Shown here piece after piece: positions 1-6,224 of a stretch of DNA of 6,968 bases. The position numbers and the translations under genes are program-made. Position 1 is the first letter of the stretch. Each line of letters begins with the position of its first letter. The notes beneath the pieces were generated by a model that saw nothing but the letters and a program-made list of their open reading frames with translations, was not told the origin of the DNA and searched no databases. This stretch comes from Campylobacteraceae bacterium (GTDB lineage Bacteria; Campylobacterota; Campylobacteria; Campylobacterales; Sulfurospirillaceae): positions 1 to 6,968 of the forward strand of contig JALVAU010000323.1 in the NCBI GenBank assembly GCA_027011025.1. Direction: 5' to 3'.

Positions 1-656
1 GTATTCAACTTATAGATATATTGCCTAAAACAAGAATGCAGGAGGACAGATGGCTTATAGTTGCAACAAATGAGAGAGCAGCTCCATTGGCAAATATAAT
101 ATCTATGAGATTAAATTTGGATTATGATATTTTATTTAGTGAGCCTATTATGTCTCCAAATAACCCTAACTGCCAAATCGCTATAGTTAGTGAAACAGAA
201 GAGATTGTAGTAAACGAAGCACTGCTTAAATCTTTTGAGATAAATTTAGATTATGTTTATGGGCAGGCAAGAAGACTTTATGAAGAAAAAGTTATGCCTA
301 AAATTTATAAGTATAGAAAAGGAGAATTGATAGATTCCATAAAAAATAGAAATGTTTTGTTTGTGGATTTTGGAAGTCAAACAGGTTTCAATATGGTCTC
401 TTGTCTAAAAAGTGCCATAAAAAGAGGAGCAAAATCTGTGATGTATGCTACGCCAATAATGGCAAAAGATGTGTATGAATCACTAGAGCTTGTAACAGAT
501 GAAATTTTTTGTGTTAAAAAGATAAAAAATTTTGTTAATGTAGATTTTTATTATGAAAATATGCAAAAAATATCACAAGATGATATAATAAAGATTTTAA
601 ACAATTCAAAAGGATACTTGCCTTTTAATAAAAATAGGAGTGATGATGGAATATAG
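1..656 (+). CDS. Phosphoribosyltransferase-like protein, 5' end outside window
   Basis: The frame is open from the left edge (first whole codon at 3), so the gene very probably begins upstream. A TTG at 21 could be a start, but it has no ribosome binding site and the residues before it (IQLIDIL) read smoothly into the protein, so I treat it as 5'-partial with 217 residues visible. The fold looks like a type I phosphoribosyltransferase: an early strand ([14 protein letters not shown]), then a late beta-strand and loop VDFGSQTG at 363-386 in the place of the PRPP-binding motif, followed by a helix and the strand SVMYATPIM. The usual acidic pair of that motif is reduced to one Asp followed by Phe, so catalytic activity is uncertain. 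The substrate cannot be named. The gene overlaps pnp by 11 bases and is probably co-transcribed with it. A conserved gene of this kind precedes pnp in H. pylori as I recall; the family call is inference from motif layout. Confidence 0.75.
   Translation, partial: IQLIDILPKTRMQEDRWLIVATNERAAPLANIISMRLNLDYDILFSEPIMSPNNPNCQIAIVSETEEIVVNEALLKSFEINLDYVYGQARRLYEEKVMPKIYKYRKGELIDSIKNRNVLFVDFGSQTGFNMVSCLKSAIKRGAKSVMYATPIMAKDVYESLELVTDEIFCVKKIKNFVNVDFYYENMQKISQDDIIKILNNSKGYLPFNKNRSDDGI
636..640 (+). promoter_or_regulatory. Ribosome binding site deciding the pnp start
   Basis: AGGAG lies inside the end of the upstream gene. Three consecutive in-frame start codons follow: GTG 640, ATG 643 and ATG 646. 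GTG 640 overlaps the site itself and ATG 643 is only 2 bases away, whereas ATG 646 has a normal 5-base spacing, so 646 is the preferred start. Confidence 0.75.
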
Positions 657-2889
657 AGTTGAAGTAAATAACCAAGTTGAGATTTATGATATAGGCAAGG
701 TTGCAAGACAAGCAGCAGGTGCAGTTATGTTAAAAGTGAAAGATACCGTGATATTGGCAACAGTCGCGAGAGATGATGTGCAAGTGGACGGAAATTTTGT
801 ACCTTTGACTGTGCAGTATATAGAAAAAACTTATGCTTCCGGTAAGTTTCCCGGAGGTTTTATAAAGAGAGAGACAAAACCTAGTGATTTTGAAACATTG
901 ACTTCAAGAGTAATAGACAGGAGTCTTAGACCACTTTTCCCAGATGGATATGCTTATCCAACCCAGTTGACAGTTTTTGTTCTTAGCTGTGATCCTGAAG
1001 TAGATCTTCAAGTAGCCGCATTAAATGCAGCAAGTGCAGCACTTGTTCTCTCTGATATTCCTGTAAACAAAGCTGTTTGCGGAGTCAGAATAGCCAAGAT
1101 TGATGGAGAGTTAACTGTAAATCCATCAAATTCACAACTAGATAACTCTAGTTTGGATCTGTATGTAGCAGGTACAAAAGAGGAGCTTTTGATGATAGAG
1201 ATGAGATCTATCGCGACAATGGATACAGAAGTTATGCCCTCTATCGCTATTGACCCGATGATAGATCCGACACTAAGTGAAAATCTTATACCAAGACAAA
1301 ATATAAATGAATTTAGTGAAGATGAGATACTAGAAGCTATAGATAAGGCACAAAGTGCGATATCTGATGGTGCATCTGCTTATGAAGAGGTTTTTATCCC
1401 TATTAAGAAAGATGATGCGGTGTTGGAGTATAAGCAAGATTTATTGGATGATAATATTGCAGCATATATAGATGAGTTTTACAAAGATGATGTTAAGTTT
1501 GCTATATCACAGATGGCAAAGAGTGAGAGAGCAAATGAATTAAATATGATAGTAAAGAAGATACTAAGTGATGATATTGCCAAAGAGGAAGAGTGGGATG
1601 AAGATGTACTCAAAAATGTGATAAATGAGTATAAAAGAGGCATTGTCAGAAAGATGATTGTAGAACAAAGAGTTAGAGCAGACGGTAGATCTTTGGAGGA
1701 GGTTAGACCTATCTCTATAGAGACAAATCTACTACCTAGAGCTCATGGGTCTTGTCTGTTTACTAGAGGTCAAACCCAAGCTTTAGCCATAGTTACGCTT
1801 GGCGGTGATAAAGATGGTCAAATGTATGAGAGATTGACTTCTAAGGGTAACTTGACAGAAAATTTTATGGTTAATTACAACTTTCCGGGCTTTTCTGTGG
1901 GGGAAGCAGGTTTTATAAAAGCTCCGGGCAGAAGAGAGTTGGGACATGGCAATTTAGCTCGTCGTGCCCTAGAGCCTACTTTAGATATAGATAGACTTCA
2001 AACTATCAGATTGGTTTCTGAAATCCTAGAATCAAATGGTTCATCTTCACAGGCTACTATATGCGGAGGCTCTTTGGCACTTAGAGCAGCCGGTGTAGAT
2101 GTAAAGAAACTTGTTGCGGGAATTGCCATGGGTGTAGTTTTTGAAGATGATAAACATGCGATATTGACCGACATCATGGGGCTAGAAGATCATGACGGTG
2201 ATATGGATTTTAAAGTAGCAGGAACAAGAGACGGTATAACTGCACTTCAGATGGATATAAAACTAGGTGGCATATCAAGAGATATTTTAAAAGAGGCTCT
2301 TTATCAAGCAAAAGATGGCAGAAATCATATACTAGATATTATGGAAGATGCCAGCGAAAATATACATGTAAATAATAAAATACTTCCAAAACTAGAACTT
2401 TTCAATATAGATCCGTCTAAGATAGTAGATGTTATAGGGCAAGCAGGAAAAACTATACGAGAAATAATAGAAAAATTTGAAGTTTCGATTGATTTAGATC
2501 GTGATAAAGGTGAGGTGAAGATCGCAGGAGACAATAAAGAGAAAGTAGAAGCTGCCAAAAACCATATAGTAGAGATTGTCAATAAACCGTCTCGCGGAAG
2601 AGACAATAGAGGCGGAAGAGACAATAGAAGAGGTGGCAATCACAGAGAGAGTAAGCCGATACCAAAATTTGTACAAGATGAAGTAGTTGACGGTATTGTC
2701 AGAAGAATTGTAGATTTTGGTGCATTTGTTGAGTTGCCGGGCGGTATTGACGGTCTTTTGCATATTAGCAAAATAGCAGATCACAGAGTAGAAAAGGTGA
2801 GTGATTATCTAGAGGTTGATCAAAAAGTAAAAGTTAGAATATTAAAACAAAATGGAAATAAAATAGAATTGGGATTGGTTAAAGAGTAA
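646..2889 (+). CDS. pnp: Polyribonucleotide nucleotidyltransferase (PNPase)
   Basis: PNPase degrades RNA 3' to 5' by phosphorolysis, releasing nucleoside diphosphates, as a cytoplasmic homotrimer in mRNA turnover. The 747-residue protein (from ATG 646) has the full family layout: first RNase PH domain about 8-145 (FPGGFIKRE 68-76, RPLFP 95-99), an all-helical domain about 230-335, the catalytic second RNase PH domain about 340-555, a KH domain about 585-645 with GQAG at 598-601, and an S1 domain about 676-745. Residues matching E. coli D486, D492 and K494 are D515, D521 and K523 in the DHDGDMDFK stretch, so the enzyme should be active. The protein is somewhat longer than many PNPases, partly because of an Arg/Gly/Asn-rich linker at about 648-667 built from a tandem repeat. 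The start overlaps the preceding gene by 11 bases, which suggests translational coupling. A hairpin-rich gap follows the stop codon. Confidence 0.97.
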   Translation: MEYRVEVNNQVEIYDIGKVARQAAGAVMLKVKDTVILATVARDDVQVDGNFVPLTVQYIEKTYASGKFPGGFIKRETKPSDFETLTSRVIDRSLRPLFPDGYAYPTQLTVFVLSCDPEVDLQVAALNAASAALVLSDIPVNKAVCGVRIAKIDGELTVNPSNSQLDNSSLDLYVAGTKEELLMIEMRSIATMDTEVMPSIAIDPMIDPTLSENLIPRQNINEFSEDEILEAIDKAQSAISDGASAYEEVFIPIKKDDAVLEYKQDLLDDNIAAYIDEFYKDDVKFAISQMAKSERANELNMIVKKILSDDIAKEEEWDEDVLKNVINEYKRGIVRKMIVEQRVRADGRSLEEVRPISIETNLLPRAHGSCLFTRGQTQALAIVTLGGDKDGQMYERLTSKGNLTENFMVNYNFPGFSVGEAGFIKAPGRRELGHGNLARRALEPTLDIDRLQTIRLVSEILESNGSSSQATICGGSLALRAAGVDVKKLVAGIAMGVVFEDDKHAILTDIMGLEDHDGDMDFKVAGTRDGITALQMDIKLGGISRDILKEALYQAKDGRNHILDIMEDASENIHVNNKILPKLELFNIDPSKIVDVIGQAGKTIREIIEKFEVSIDLDRDKGEVKIAGDNKEKVEAAKNHIVEIVNKPSRGRDNRGGRDNRRGGNHRESKPIPKFVQDEVVDGIVRRIVDFGAFVELPGGIDGLLHISKIADHRVEKVSDYLEVDQKVKVRILKQNGNKIELGLVKE
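2593..2628 (+). repeat. 18-base tandem repeat encoding an RG-rich linker in PNPase
   Basis: Two adjacent 18-base copies (2593-2610 and 2611-2628) differ only at the first base (C or G) and share 17 bases. A decayed continuation (AGAGGTGGCAAT) follows. In frame they give [12 protein letters not shown] and then RGGN, a basic, glycine-rich and probably disordered segment between the KH and S1 domains. The near identity at the DNA level points to recent duplication by slippage. Confidence 0.85.
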
Positions 2890-2918
2890 TTAATCACTGG
2901 TCTTACGCACTTTTTTCT

Positions 2919-2937
2919 CGAAAAGTCCTACTTTTCG
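2919..2937 (+). repeat. Inverted repeat 1 downstream of pnp
   Basis: CGAAAAG (2919-2925) and CTTTTCG (2931-2937) form a perfect 7-bp stem with a 5-base loop, 30 bases after the pnp stop codon. A run of six T lies before it on the plus strand and no T-run follows, so it does not look like an intrinsic terminator on either strand. It may instead protect the mRNA end or belong to a repeat element. Confidence 0.6.
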
Positions 2938-2953
2938 CAAGCTTTAGGGGGTT

Positions 2954-3004
2954 GTAGGGACTTTTTAGTCCCTGCCACTATAACGAGCTTTGCTCATTAT
3001 AGTG
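2954..3004 (+). repeat. Two abutting hairpins downstream of pnp
   Basis: The first hairpin pairs GTAGGGACT (2954-2962) with AGTCCCTGC (2967-2975), 9 bp including one G-U pair, with a TTTT loop. The second starts at the next base: CACTATAA (2976-2983) pairs with TTATAGTG (2997-3004), then after one C/A mismatch GAGC (2985-2988) pairs with GCTC (2992-2995) around a TTT loop. With no base between them the stems could stack coaxially. Neither is followed by a T-run. They may be a weak or factor-dependent terminator, an mRNA-end barrier to exonucleases, or a palindromic repeat element. I could not compare other copies because the window holds only one. Confidence 0.65.
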
Positions 3005-3111
3005 TGTATAAAGTCACTTAATCATTTTTTAACGAAAAGTTAGATACTATATCGGCGAAACAAAGTGATAAGTAGGGATACGCAAGCCGAACGGACTTTG
3101 TAAAAAATAAT

Positions 3112-3132
3112 ATTAAAGATTGTATCTTTAAT
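3112..3132 (+). promoter_or_regulatory. Stem-loop at the atpE ribosome binding site
   Basis: ATTAAAGAT (3112-3120) and ATCTTTAAT (3124-3132) form a perfect 9-bp stem with a TGT loop, ending 1 base before the atpE Shine-Dalgarno AGGAG (3134-3138). The site is left exposed just outside the stem, which could present it for strong translation or tune it with temperature. In E. coli the atpE leader is also a translation-enhancing region, but this structure is not related in sequence, and its role here is inference. Confidence 0.5.
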
Positions 3133-3145
3133 GAGGAGAAAATAG

Positions 3146-3451
3146 ATGAAGAAGATTGTTTTTTTATTGGTAGCATTTGCAGGTTTTGCATTTGCCGGTG
3201 AAGGTGAGAGTATGATCCAGGCTTACTCTGTTGTTGCTGCTGGACTAGGTCTTGGTCTTGCTGCTCTTGGTGGAGCTATCGGTATGGGACATACTGCTGC
3301 TGCTACTATAGCAGGAACTGCAAGAAACCCGGGTCTTGGCGGAAAATTAATGACAACTATGTTTATCGCTCTAGCGATGATCGAAGCACAGGTTATCTAT
3401 GCACTTGTTATTGCTCTAATAGCACTATATGCAAACCCTTTCTTAGGATAA
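3146..3451 (+). CDS. atpE: F0F1 ATP synthase subunit c (rotor ring)
   Basis: Subunit c forms the membrane rotor ring that carries ions through the F0 part of ATP synthase. The 101-residue protein shows a hydrophobic N-terminus ending AFAG, which looks like a cleavable signal peptide (about 1-18), then two membrane helices. The first (about 26-50) carries the glycine-rich packing motif GLGLGLAALGGAIGMG. The polar loop has R60-N61-P62, equivalent to RQP in E. coli. The second helix (about 68-96) has the ion-binding carboxylate E80 in MIEAQ. The residue after E80 is Ala rather than the Ser/Thr typical of sodium rings, so proton use is likelier. The ATG follows AGGAG (3134-3138) at 7 bases. The gene stands alone, without atpB or atpFHAGDC, which fits Campylobacterota, where atpE is separate. 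Confidence 0.96.
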   Translation: MKKIVFLLVAFAGFAFAGEGESMIQAYSVVAAGLGLGLAALGGAIGMGHTAAATIAGTARNPGLGGKLMTTMFIALAMIEAQVIYALVIALIALYANPFLG

Positions 3452-3462
3452 GACTTATATAC

Positions 3463-3484
3463 ACAGAGGGAAACCTCCCTCTGT
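3463..3484 (+). terminator. Terminator-like hairpin after atpE
   Basis: ACAGAGGGA (3463-3471) and TCCCTCTGT (3476-3484) form a perfect 9-bp, GC-containing stem with an AACC loop, 12 bases after the atpE stop codon and 11 bases before the tRNA. The downstream sequence is ATCTACAAAAAG, without a T-run, so termination by this hairpin alone would be weak. It may stabilise the atpE mRNA end or separate the mRNA from the tRNA by processing. Confidence 0.5.
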
Positions 3485-3495
3485 ATCTACAAAAA

Positions 3496-3580
3496 GCGAC
3501 CATGGTGGAATTGGTAGACACGCTATCTTGAGGGGGTAGTGCCGCAAGGTGTGCGAGTTCAAATCTCGCTGGTCGCACCA
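3496..3580 (+). tRNA. tRNA-Leu (anticodon GAG)
   Basis: The 85-base gene folds as a class II tRNA. The acceptor stem GCGACCA (3496-3502) pairs with TGGTCGC (3570-3576), followed by discriminator A and an encoded CCA (3578-3580). The anticodon stem CTATC/GGTAG encloses the loop TTGAGGG, giving anticodon GAG at 3530-3532, which reads CUC and CUU leucine codons. A long variable arm with TGCC-GCAA-GGTG fits leucine tRNAs. The T arm is GCGAG-TTCAAAT-CTCGC. No promoter of its own is obvious, so it may be transcribed with atpE. Its 3' end borders a possible integrase remnant; tRNA 3' ends are common integration sites. Confidence 0.97.
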
Positions 3581-3709
3581 TTGTTTAGGGCTTGAGCTAA
3601 CTTTTGTGCCACATTTTGTGCCGGTTAGGTTAAAATTTCTTGGTAACTCATTAATCTCTTCAAATCTAAATTTATAATTTTCTTTTTTCAAATTTTCAAA
3701 AATTGCACT
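3581..3709 (-). pseudogene. Possible remnant of a tyrosine recombinase C-terminus
   Basis: On the minus strand, a frame from just after a stop codon (3710-3712) runs towards the tRNA 3' end and reads in part EINELPRNFNLTGTKCGTK. Leu-Pro followed by a doubled GTK near the end resembles, from memory, the C-terminal tails of phage or island tyrosine integrases, whose genes often lie beside a tRNA 3' end. No catalytic Arg, His or Tyr is present, and the frame has no own stop before running antisense through the tRNA and ending near 3455, so it is not a functional gene. The doubled GTK comes from a 9-base direct repeat (3602-3610 and 3614-3622). It may be a leftover of an integrated element, or chance. 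No second copy of the tRNA end is present in the window. Confidence 0.35.
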
Positions 3710-3726
3710 TCAGATTTAAATTTTTG

Positions 3727-3732
3727 TATAAA
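3727..3732 (+). promoter_or_regulatory. Probable -10 element of the feo promoter
   Basis: TATAAA, preceded by a T/A-rich stretch, lies 83 bases before the feoA start, with no clear -35 hexamer. That architecture is usual for sigma-70 promoters in Campylobacterota. The expected transcription start (about 3739-3741) falls inside the adjacent Fur box, so Fur-Fe bound there would block RNA polymerase. Confidence 0.6.
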
Positions 3733-3733
3733 A

Positions 3734-3748
3734 TGATAATGATTATCA
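3734..3748 (+). promoter_or_regulatory. Fur box (iron-responsive operator) of feoA-feoB
   Basis: TGATAATGATTATCA is an exact match to the 7-1-7 Fur core consensus TGATAATNATTATCA and a perfect palindrome around the central base. It sits 1 base downstream of the candidate -10 and 66 bases before feoA, the expected place for iron-dependent repression of ferrous iron uptake. The match to the consensus is directly visible; binding by Fur is inferred. Confidence 0.88.
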
Positions 3749-3802
3749 ATCTAAGAACATTTTAATTTTAATTTTGCTATTATTCCATCAAATAAAAGAC
3801 AT

Positions 3803-3808
3803 AAGGAG
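3803..3808 (+). promoter_or_regulatory. Ribosome binding site deciding the feoA start
   Basis: AAGGAG lies 3 bases before an in-frame TTG (3812) and 6 bases before GTG (3815). The spacing favours GTG 3815. Confidence 0.7.
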
Positions 3809-3814
3809 AAATTG

Positions 3815-4048
3815 GTGAAAAGAATTTCCGATTTAGAAATTGATGAAGAAGCTATAGTAACCAAAATTTTTGCGAAAGAACCTGTTAAAGGCAGACTTTT
3901 ATCTATGGGTATTGTTAAGGGTGCAAAAGTGAAAGTTATAGCACATACTCTTGCAAGACAAACTTGGGATATATTAAGCAATAATACAAAAGTAGCACTT
4001 AGAGATGAAGAAGCAAGCAGTATAGAGGTAAAGAGTATTTATGAATGA
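3815..4048 (+). CDS. feoA: FeoA, ferrous iron transport accessory protein
   Basis: FeoA is a small cytosolic SH3-like protein needed for full Fe(II) uptake by FeoB, probably by contacting its cytosolic domain. From GTG 3815 the product has 77 residues, normal for the family. The pattern is typical: ISDLEIDEEAIV at the start, the central RLLSMGIVKGAKVKVIA (bulky-Leu-x-x-x-Gly-Ile-x-x-Gly), and VALRDEEASSIEV at the end. It has no cysteine, unlike the second FeoA-type protein downstream of feoB. Its stop overlaps the feoB start by 8 bases (4041-4048), implying coupled translation and matched dosage. It is the first gene after the Fur-controlled promoter. A TTG at 3812 would add one residue. Confidence 0.93.
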   Translation: MKRISDLEIDEEAIVTKIFAKEPVKGRLLSMGIVKGAKVKVIAHTLARQTWDILSNNTKVALRDEEASSIEVKSIYE

Positions 4049-6143
4049 TGAGATAAAAGTAGCGATAGTAGGACAACCAAATGTCGGCAAGAGTTCCATA
4101 ATCAATGCATTAAGCAATGCAAAGTTACATGTTGGCAATTTTAGTGGTGTAACGGTTGAGAAAAAAGAGGTTTTTCTCAAAAGAGATATTTTTGATATAA
4201 AGATGACTGATTTGCCGGGTATTTATGCTCTAAATGCCTATACTCCAGAAGAACAGGTGGCAAAAGATTTTTTACTAAATGAAGATTATGACATTGTTGT
4301 AAATGTCGTAGATGCAAATACTCTCTCTAGAAATCTTATATTTACTATGCAACTTCTTGATATGCATAAAAAAACAATTTTAGTTATCAATATGGTGGAT
4401 GAGATCGAAAAAAAAGGTGGCTCTATTGATAAAAGTAAGATAGAAGAGTTGCTTGGAATACCGGTAATTTTGACTTCCGCAAAAGAGAATAGAGGAGTTG
4501 AAGAGATAATATCCCAGATAATAAAACTGCATAAAACACCTTTGGCTAAGAATAAAATTTTTTATAATGAGAAGATTGAGGAGAGAATTGAGAGACTAGC
4601 AAAAATTCTTAGAAAATCACCGCATTTTAAAAGCAATGATGTCTCAAGGTTTATGGCAATCAGACTTTTAGACAGGGATGAAGATGTCTATAAGATGATT
4701 CATGATCTGCCGATATTTATAGAGGCACACAATGCTCTTGAAAAGATGTATAAAGATCTAGAATTAGAGTTTGATGAAGAGAGCACCACTGATATATTGG
4801 CAAATGAGAGGGCAGCAATCTCATATAATCTTCAGATGGAGACTATAGACCTAGATGAAGAAGAAGAATCATTGAGTGAGAAATTAGATAACTTTTTGAT
4901 TCACCCTGTTTTCGGGCTTCCTATATTTCTGTTTTTTATGTGGACACTTTTTCAACTGACATTTGTACTTGGAAATTACCCCATGAATGTAATTGATGCA
5001 ATTTTTAGTGAGACTTCATCATTTTTGGCTGATTTTTTACCAAAAGGGATATTTAATTCTGTGCTTACAGAGGGAGTATTGCCGGCAGTTGGTGCAATAG
5101 TTATGTTTTTACCAAATATCTTGATACTATTTTTAGGACTGAATTTACTTGAACAAACAGGTTATATGAGCAGAGCCTCCTACTTGATGGATGGATTTTT
5201 AAAAAGATTTGGTCTTCAAGGAAAAGCCTTTGTGCCACTTGTTAGTGGATTTGGATGTACGGTGCCGGCATATATGGCCGCAAGAACTCTAAAAAATCCA
5301 AAAGATAGAATTATTACCATGCTTGTTCTTGGTTTTATGAGTTGTGGAGCTAGATTGCCTATATATGTACTGTTAGTTTCTGCATTTTTTGCTAATCACA
5401 ACCCCGGAAATATGTTGTTTTTTATATATATTGGTGGTGCATTTTTAGGTTTGATAGTTGCTAAAATTTTAAGAACAGTTTTGTTTAGGGGTGAGCCTGA
5501 ACCATTTGTTATGGAGATGCCACCGTATAGATTTCCATCATTTAAAGCTCTTGCTATGGATTTGTGGATAAAGACAAAAATGTTTTTGAAAAAAGCAGGA
5601 ACTTTTATAGCTATAGCTGCGATGGCAATATGGTTTTTGAGCTCTTATCCTGTAGATAATAAATTAGTTCAAAACTATCATGCAAAGATAGAGCAAACTA
5701 CAAATATTAGTAAAAAACAAAACCTAGAAAATGAACTAAAGGCAAAATTACTAGAAGATAGTTATCTAGGAAGTGTTGGGAAGTTTATACAGCCGGTATT
5801 TGCACCTCTTGGATTTGATTGGAGATTAAGTATAGCAGTTGTGACAGGACTCAGTGCAAAAGAGGTAGTTGTTTCGACTTTAGGAACTCTATATGCTATG
5901 AGTGGAGCAGATGAAACAAGCAAAGGTCTAGTCTCGAAGATGAGGCAAAATGTTGATTTTAAAGCTGCTGTTGCTTTGATAATAATCATTATGATTTATT
6001 CTCCATGTTTGGCAGCTATGGGAACTTTTTATGCTGAAGTTCCACAATGGGCATGGAGAACATTTTATACAATTTACCCAAATGTAGTAGCATGGTTGTT
6101 AGCTTTTGGAGTATATAAAGTACTCGCTTTGATGGGGTATTAA
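4041..6143 (+). CDS. feoB: FeoB, GTP-dependent Fe(II) permease of the inner membrane
   Basis: FeoB imports ferrous iron across the inner membrane. The 700-residue protein has an N-terminal G domain with G1 GQPNVGKS (11-18), the G2 threonine in GVTVE (36-40), G3 DLPG (57-60), G4 NMVD (117-120) and G5 TSAK (145-148). A helical GDI-like region (about 175-270) ends in an acidic patch (DLDEEEESLSE). The membrane part from about residue 285 has the two pseudo-symmetric gate motifs: FVPLVSGFGCTVPA (397-410, C406) and SCGARLPIY (434-442, C435). The conserved AKEVVVSTLGTLY lies at 606-618. A charged loop about 537-578 is probably extracytoplasmic. All key motifs are intact and the length is within the family range. 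The ATG at 4041 overlaps feoA, with AAGAG 5 bases upstream. No feoC follows; the next gene is a second FeoA-domain gene. Expression is probably iron-repressed through the upstream Fur box. Confidence 0.97.
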   Translation: MNDEIKVAIVGQPNVGKSSIINALSNAKLHVGNFSGVTVEKKEVFLKRDIFDIKMTDLPGIYALNAYTPEEQVAKDFLLNEDYDIVVNVVDANTLSRNLIFTMQLLDMHKKTILVINMVDEIEKKGGSIDKSKIEELLGIPVILTSAKENRGVEEIISQIIKLHKTPLAKNKIFYNEKIEERIERLAKILRKSPHFKSNDVSRFMAIRLLDRDEDVYKMIHDLPIFIEAHNALEKMYKDLELEFDEESTTDILANERAAISYNLQMETIDLDEEEESLSEKLDNFLIHPVFGLPIFLFFMWTLFQLTFVLGNYPMNVIDAIFSETSSFLADFLPKGIFNSVLTEGVLPAVGAIVMFLPNILILFLGLNLLEQTGYMSRASYLMDGFLKRFGLQGKAFVPLVSGFGCTVPAYMAARTLKNPKDRIITMLVLGFMSCGARLPIYVLLVSAFFANHNPGNMLFFIYIGGAFLGLIVAKILRTVLFRGEPEPFVMEMPPYRFPSFKALAMDLWIKTKMFLKKAGTFIAIAAMAIWFLSSYPVDNKLVQNYHAKIEQTTNISKKQNLENELKAKLLEDSYLGSVGKFIQPVFAPLGFDWRLSIAVVTGLSAKEVVVSTLGTLYAMSGADETSKGLVSKMRQNVDFKAAVALIIIIMIYSPCLAAMGTFYAEVPQWAWRTFYTIYPNVVAWLLAFGVYKVLALMGY

Positions 6144-6208
6144 GTCTCTTTGATGTATAATAAGACCACTGTTTATACTGTGCAGTGGTCTCATAATTTA
6201 AAGAGACT
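6143..6208 (+). promoter_or_regulatory. Nested inverted repeats in the feoB to second feoA gap
   Basis: An outer stem AGTCTCTTT (6143-6151) with AAAGAGACT (6200-6208), 9 bp perfect, begins at the last base of the feoB stop codon. It encloses an inner stem AGACCACTG (6163-6171) with CAGTGGTCT (6183-6191), also 9 bp perfect, with an 11-base loop. The structure ends 2 bases before the ribosome binding site of the next gene. It could be an mRNA processing or attenuation structure setting the ratio of the second FeoA to FeoB, a weak terminator (only TAATTT follows the inner stem), or a protein-binding dyad. Confidence 0.6.
6156..6161 (+). promoter_or_regulatory. Candidate internal -10 element before the second feoA-type gene
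   Basis: TATAAT, an exact -10 hexamer, sits between the left arms of the two nested inverted repeats. There is no clear -35, as often in Campylobacterota. A start about 7 bases downstream would fall in the inner repeat, so the inner dyad could act as an operator. In AT-rich DNA one such hexamer is weak evidence. Confidence 0.35.
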
Positions 6209-6210
6209 CA

Positions 6211-6216
6211 AAGGGA
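6211..6216 (+). promoter_or_regulatory. Ribosome binding site deciding the start of the second feoA-type gene
   Basis: AAGGGA is 8 bases before ATG 6225 but only 2 before ATG 6219. Upstream in-frame starts at 6150 (TTG) and 6153 (ATG) lie inside the inverted repeats and have no such site, so 6225 is preferred. Confidence 0.55.
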
Positions 6217-6224
6217 AGATGAAA

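Noticed and set aside
2325..2784. Minus-strand open frames of 96 and 104 codons opposite the 3' half of pnp
   Set aside because: They lie fully antisense to the strongly supported pnp frame, have low-complexity Ser/Leu/Ile-rich products and no recognisable family or convincing ribosome binding site.
3455..3580. Minus-strand reading frame across tRNA-Leu (QRDLNSHTLRHYPLK and so on)
   Set aside because: This is the translated antisense of the tRNA, a common false protein; only the part beyond the tRNA (3581-3709) is considered further.
3581..3600. Possible terminator hairpin just after the tRNA (TTAG with CTAA)
   Set aside because: The pairing is only about 4 bp with internal mismatches and there is no clean T-run right after it.
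5762..5989. Minus-strand open frames opposite feoB and the feoA-type genes (for example 5762-5989, 3751-3981, 6191-6460)
   Set aside because: They are antisense to well-supported genes and show no domain or start signal.
5977..5991. Fur-box-like sequence TGATAATAATCATTA inside feoB
   Set aside because: It matches the 7-1-7 core at 13 of 15 positions but encodes a run of isoleucines in a membrane helix, far from any gene start; the match is explained by codon content.
6150..6224. Longer N-terminus (TTG 6150 or ATG 6153) for the second FeoA-type protein
   Set aside because: The extension would be translated from the inverted repeats, does not resemble FeoA, and lacks a ribosome binding site; ATG 6225 has one and starts the conserved domain.
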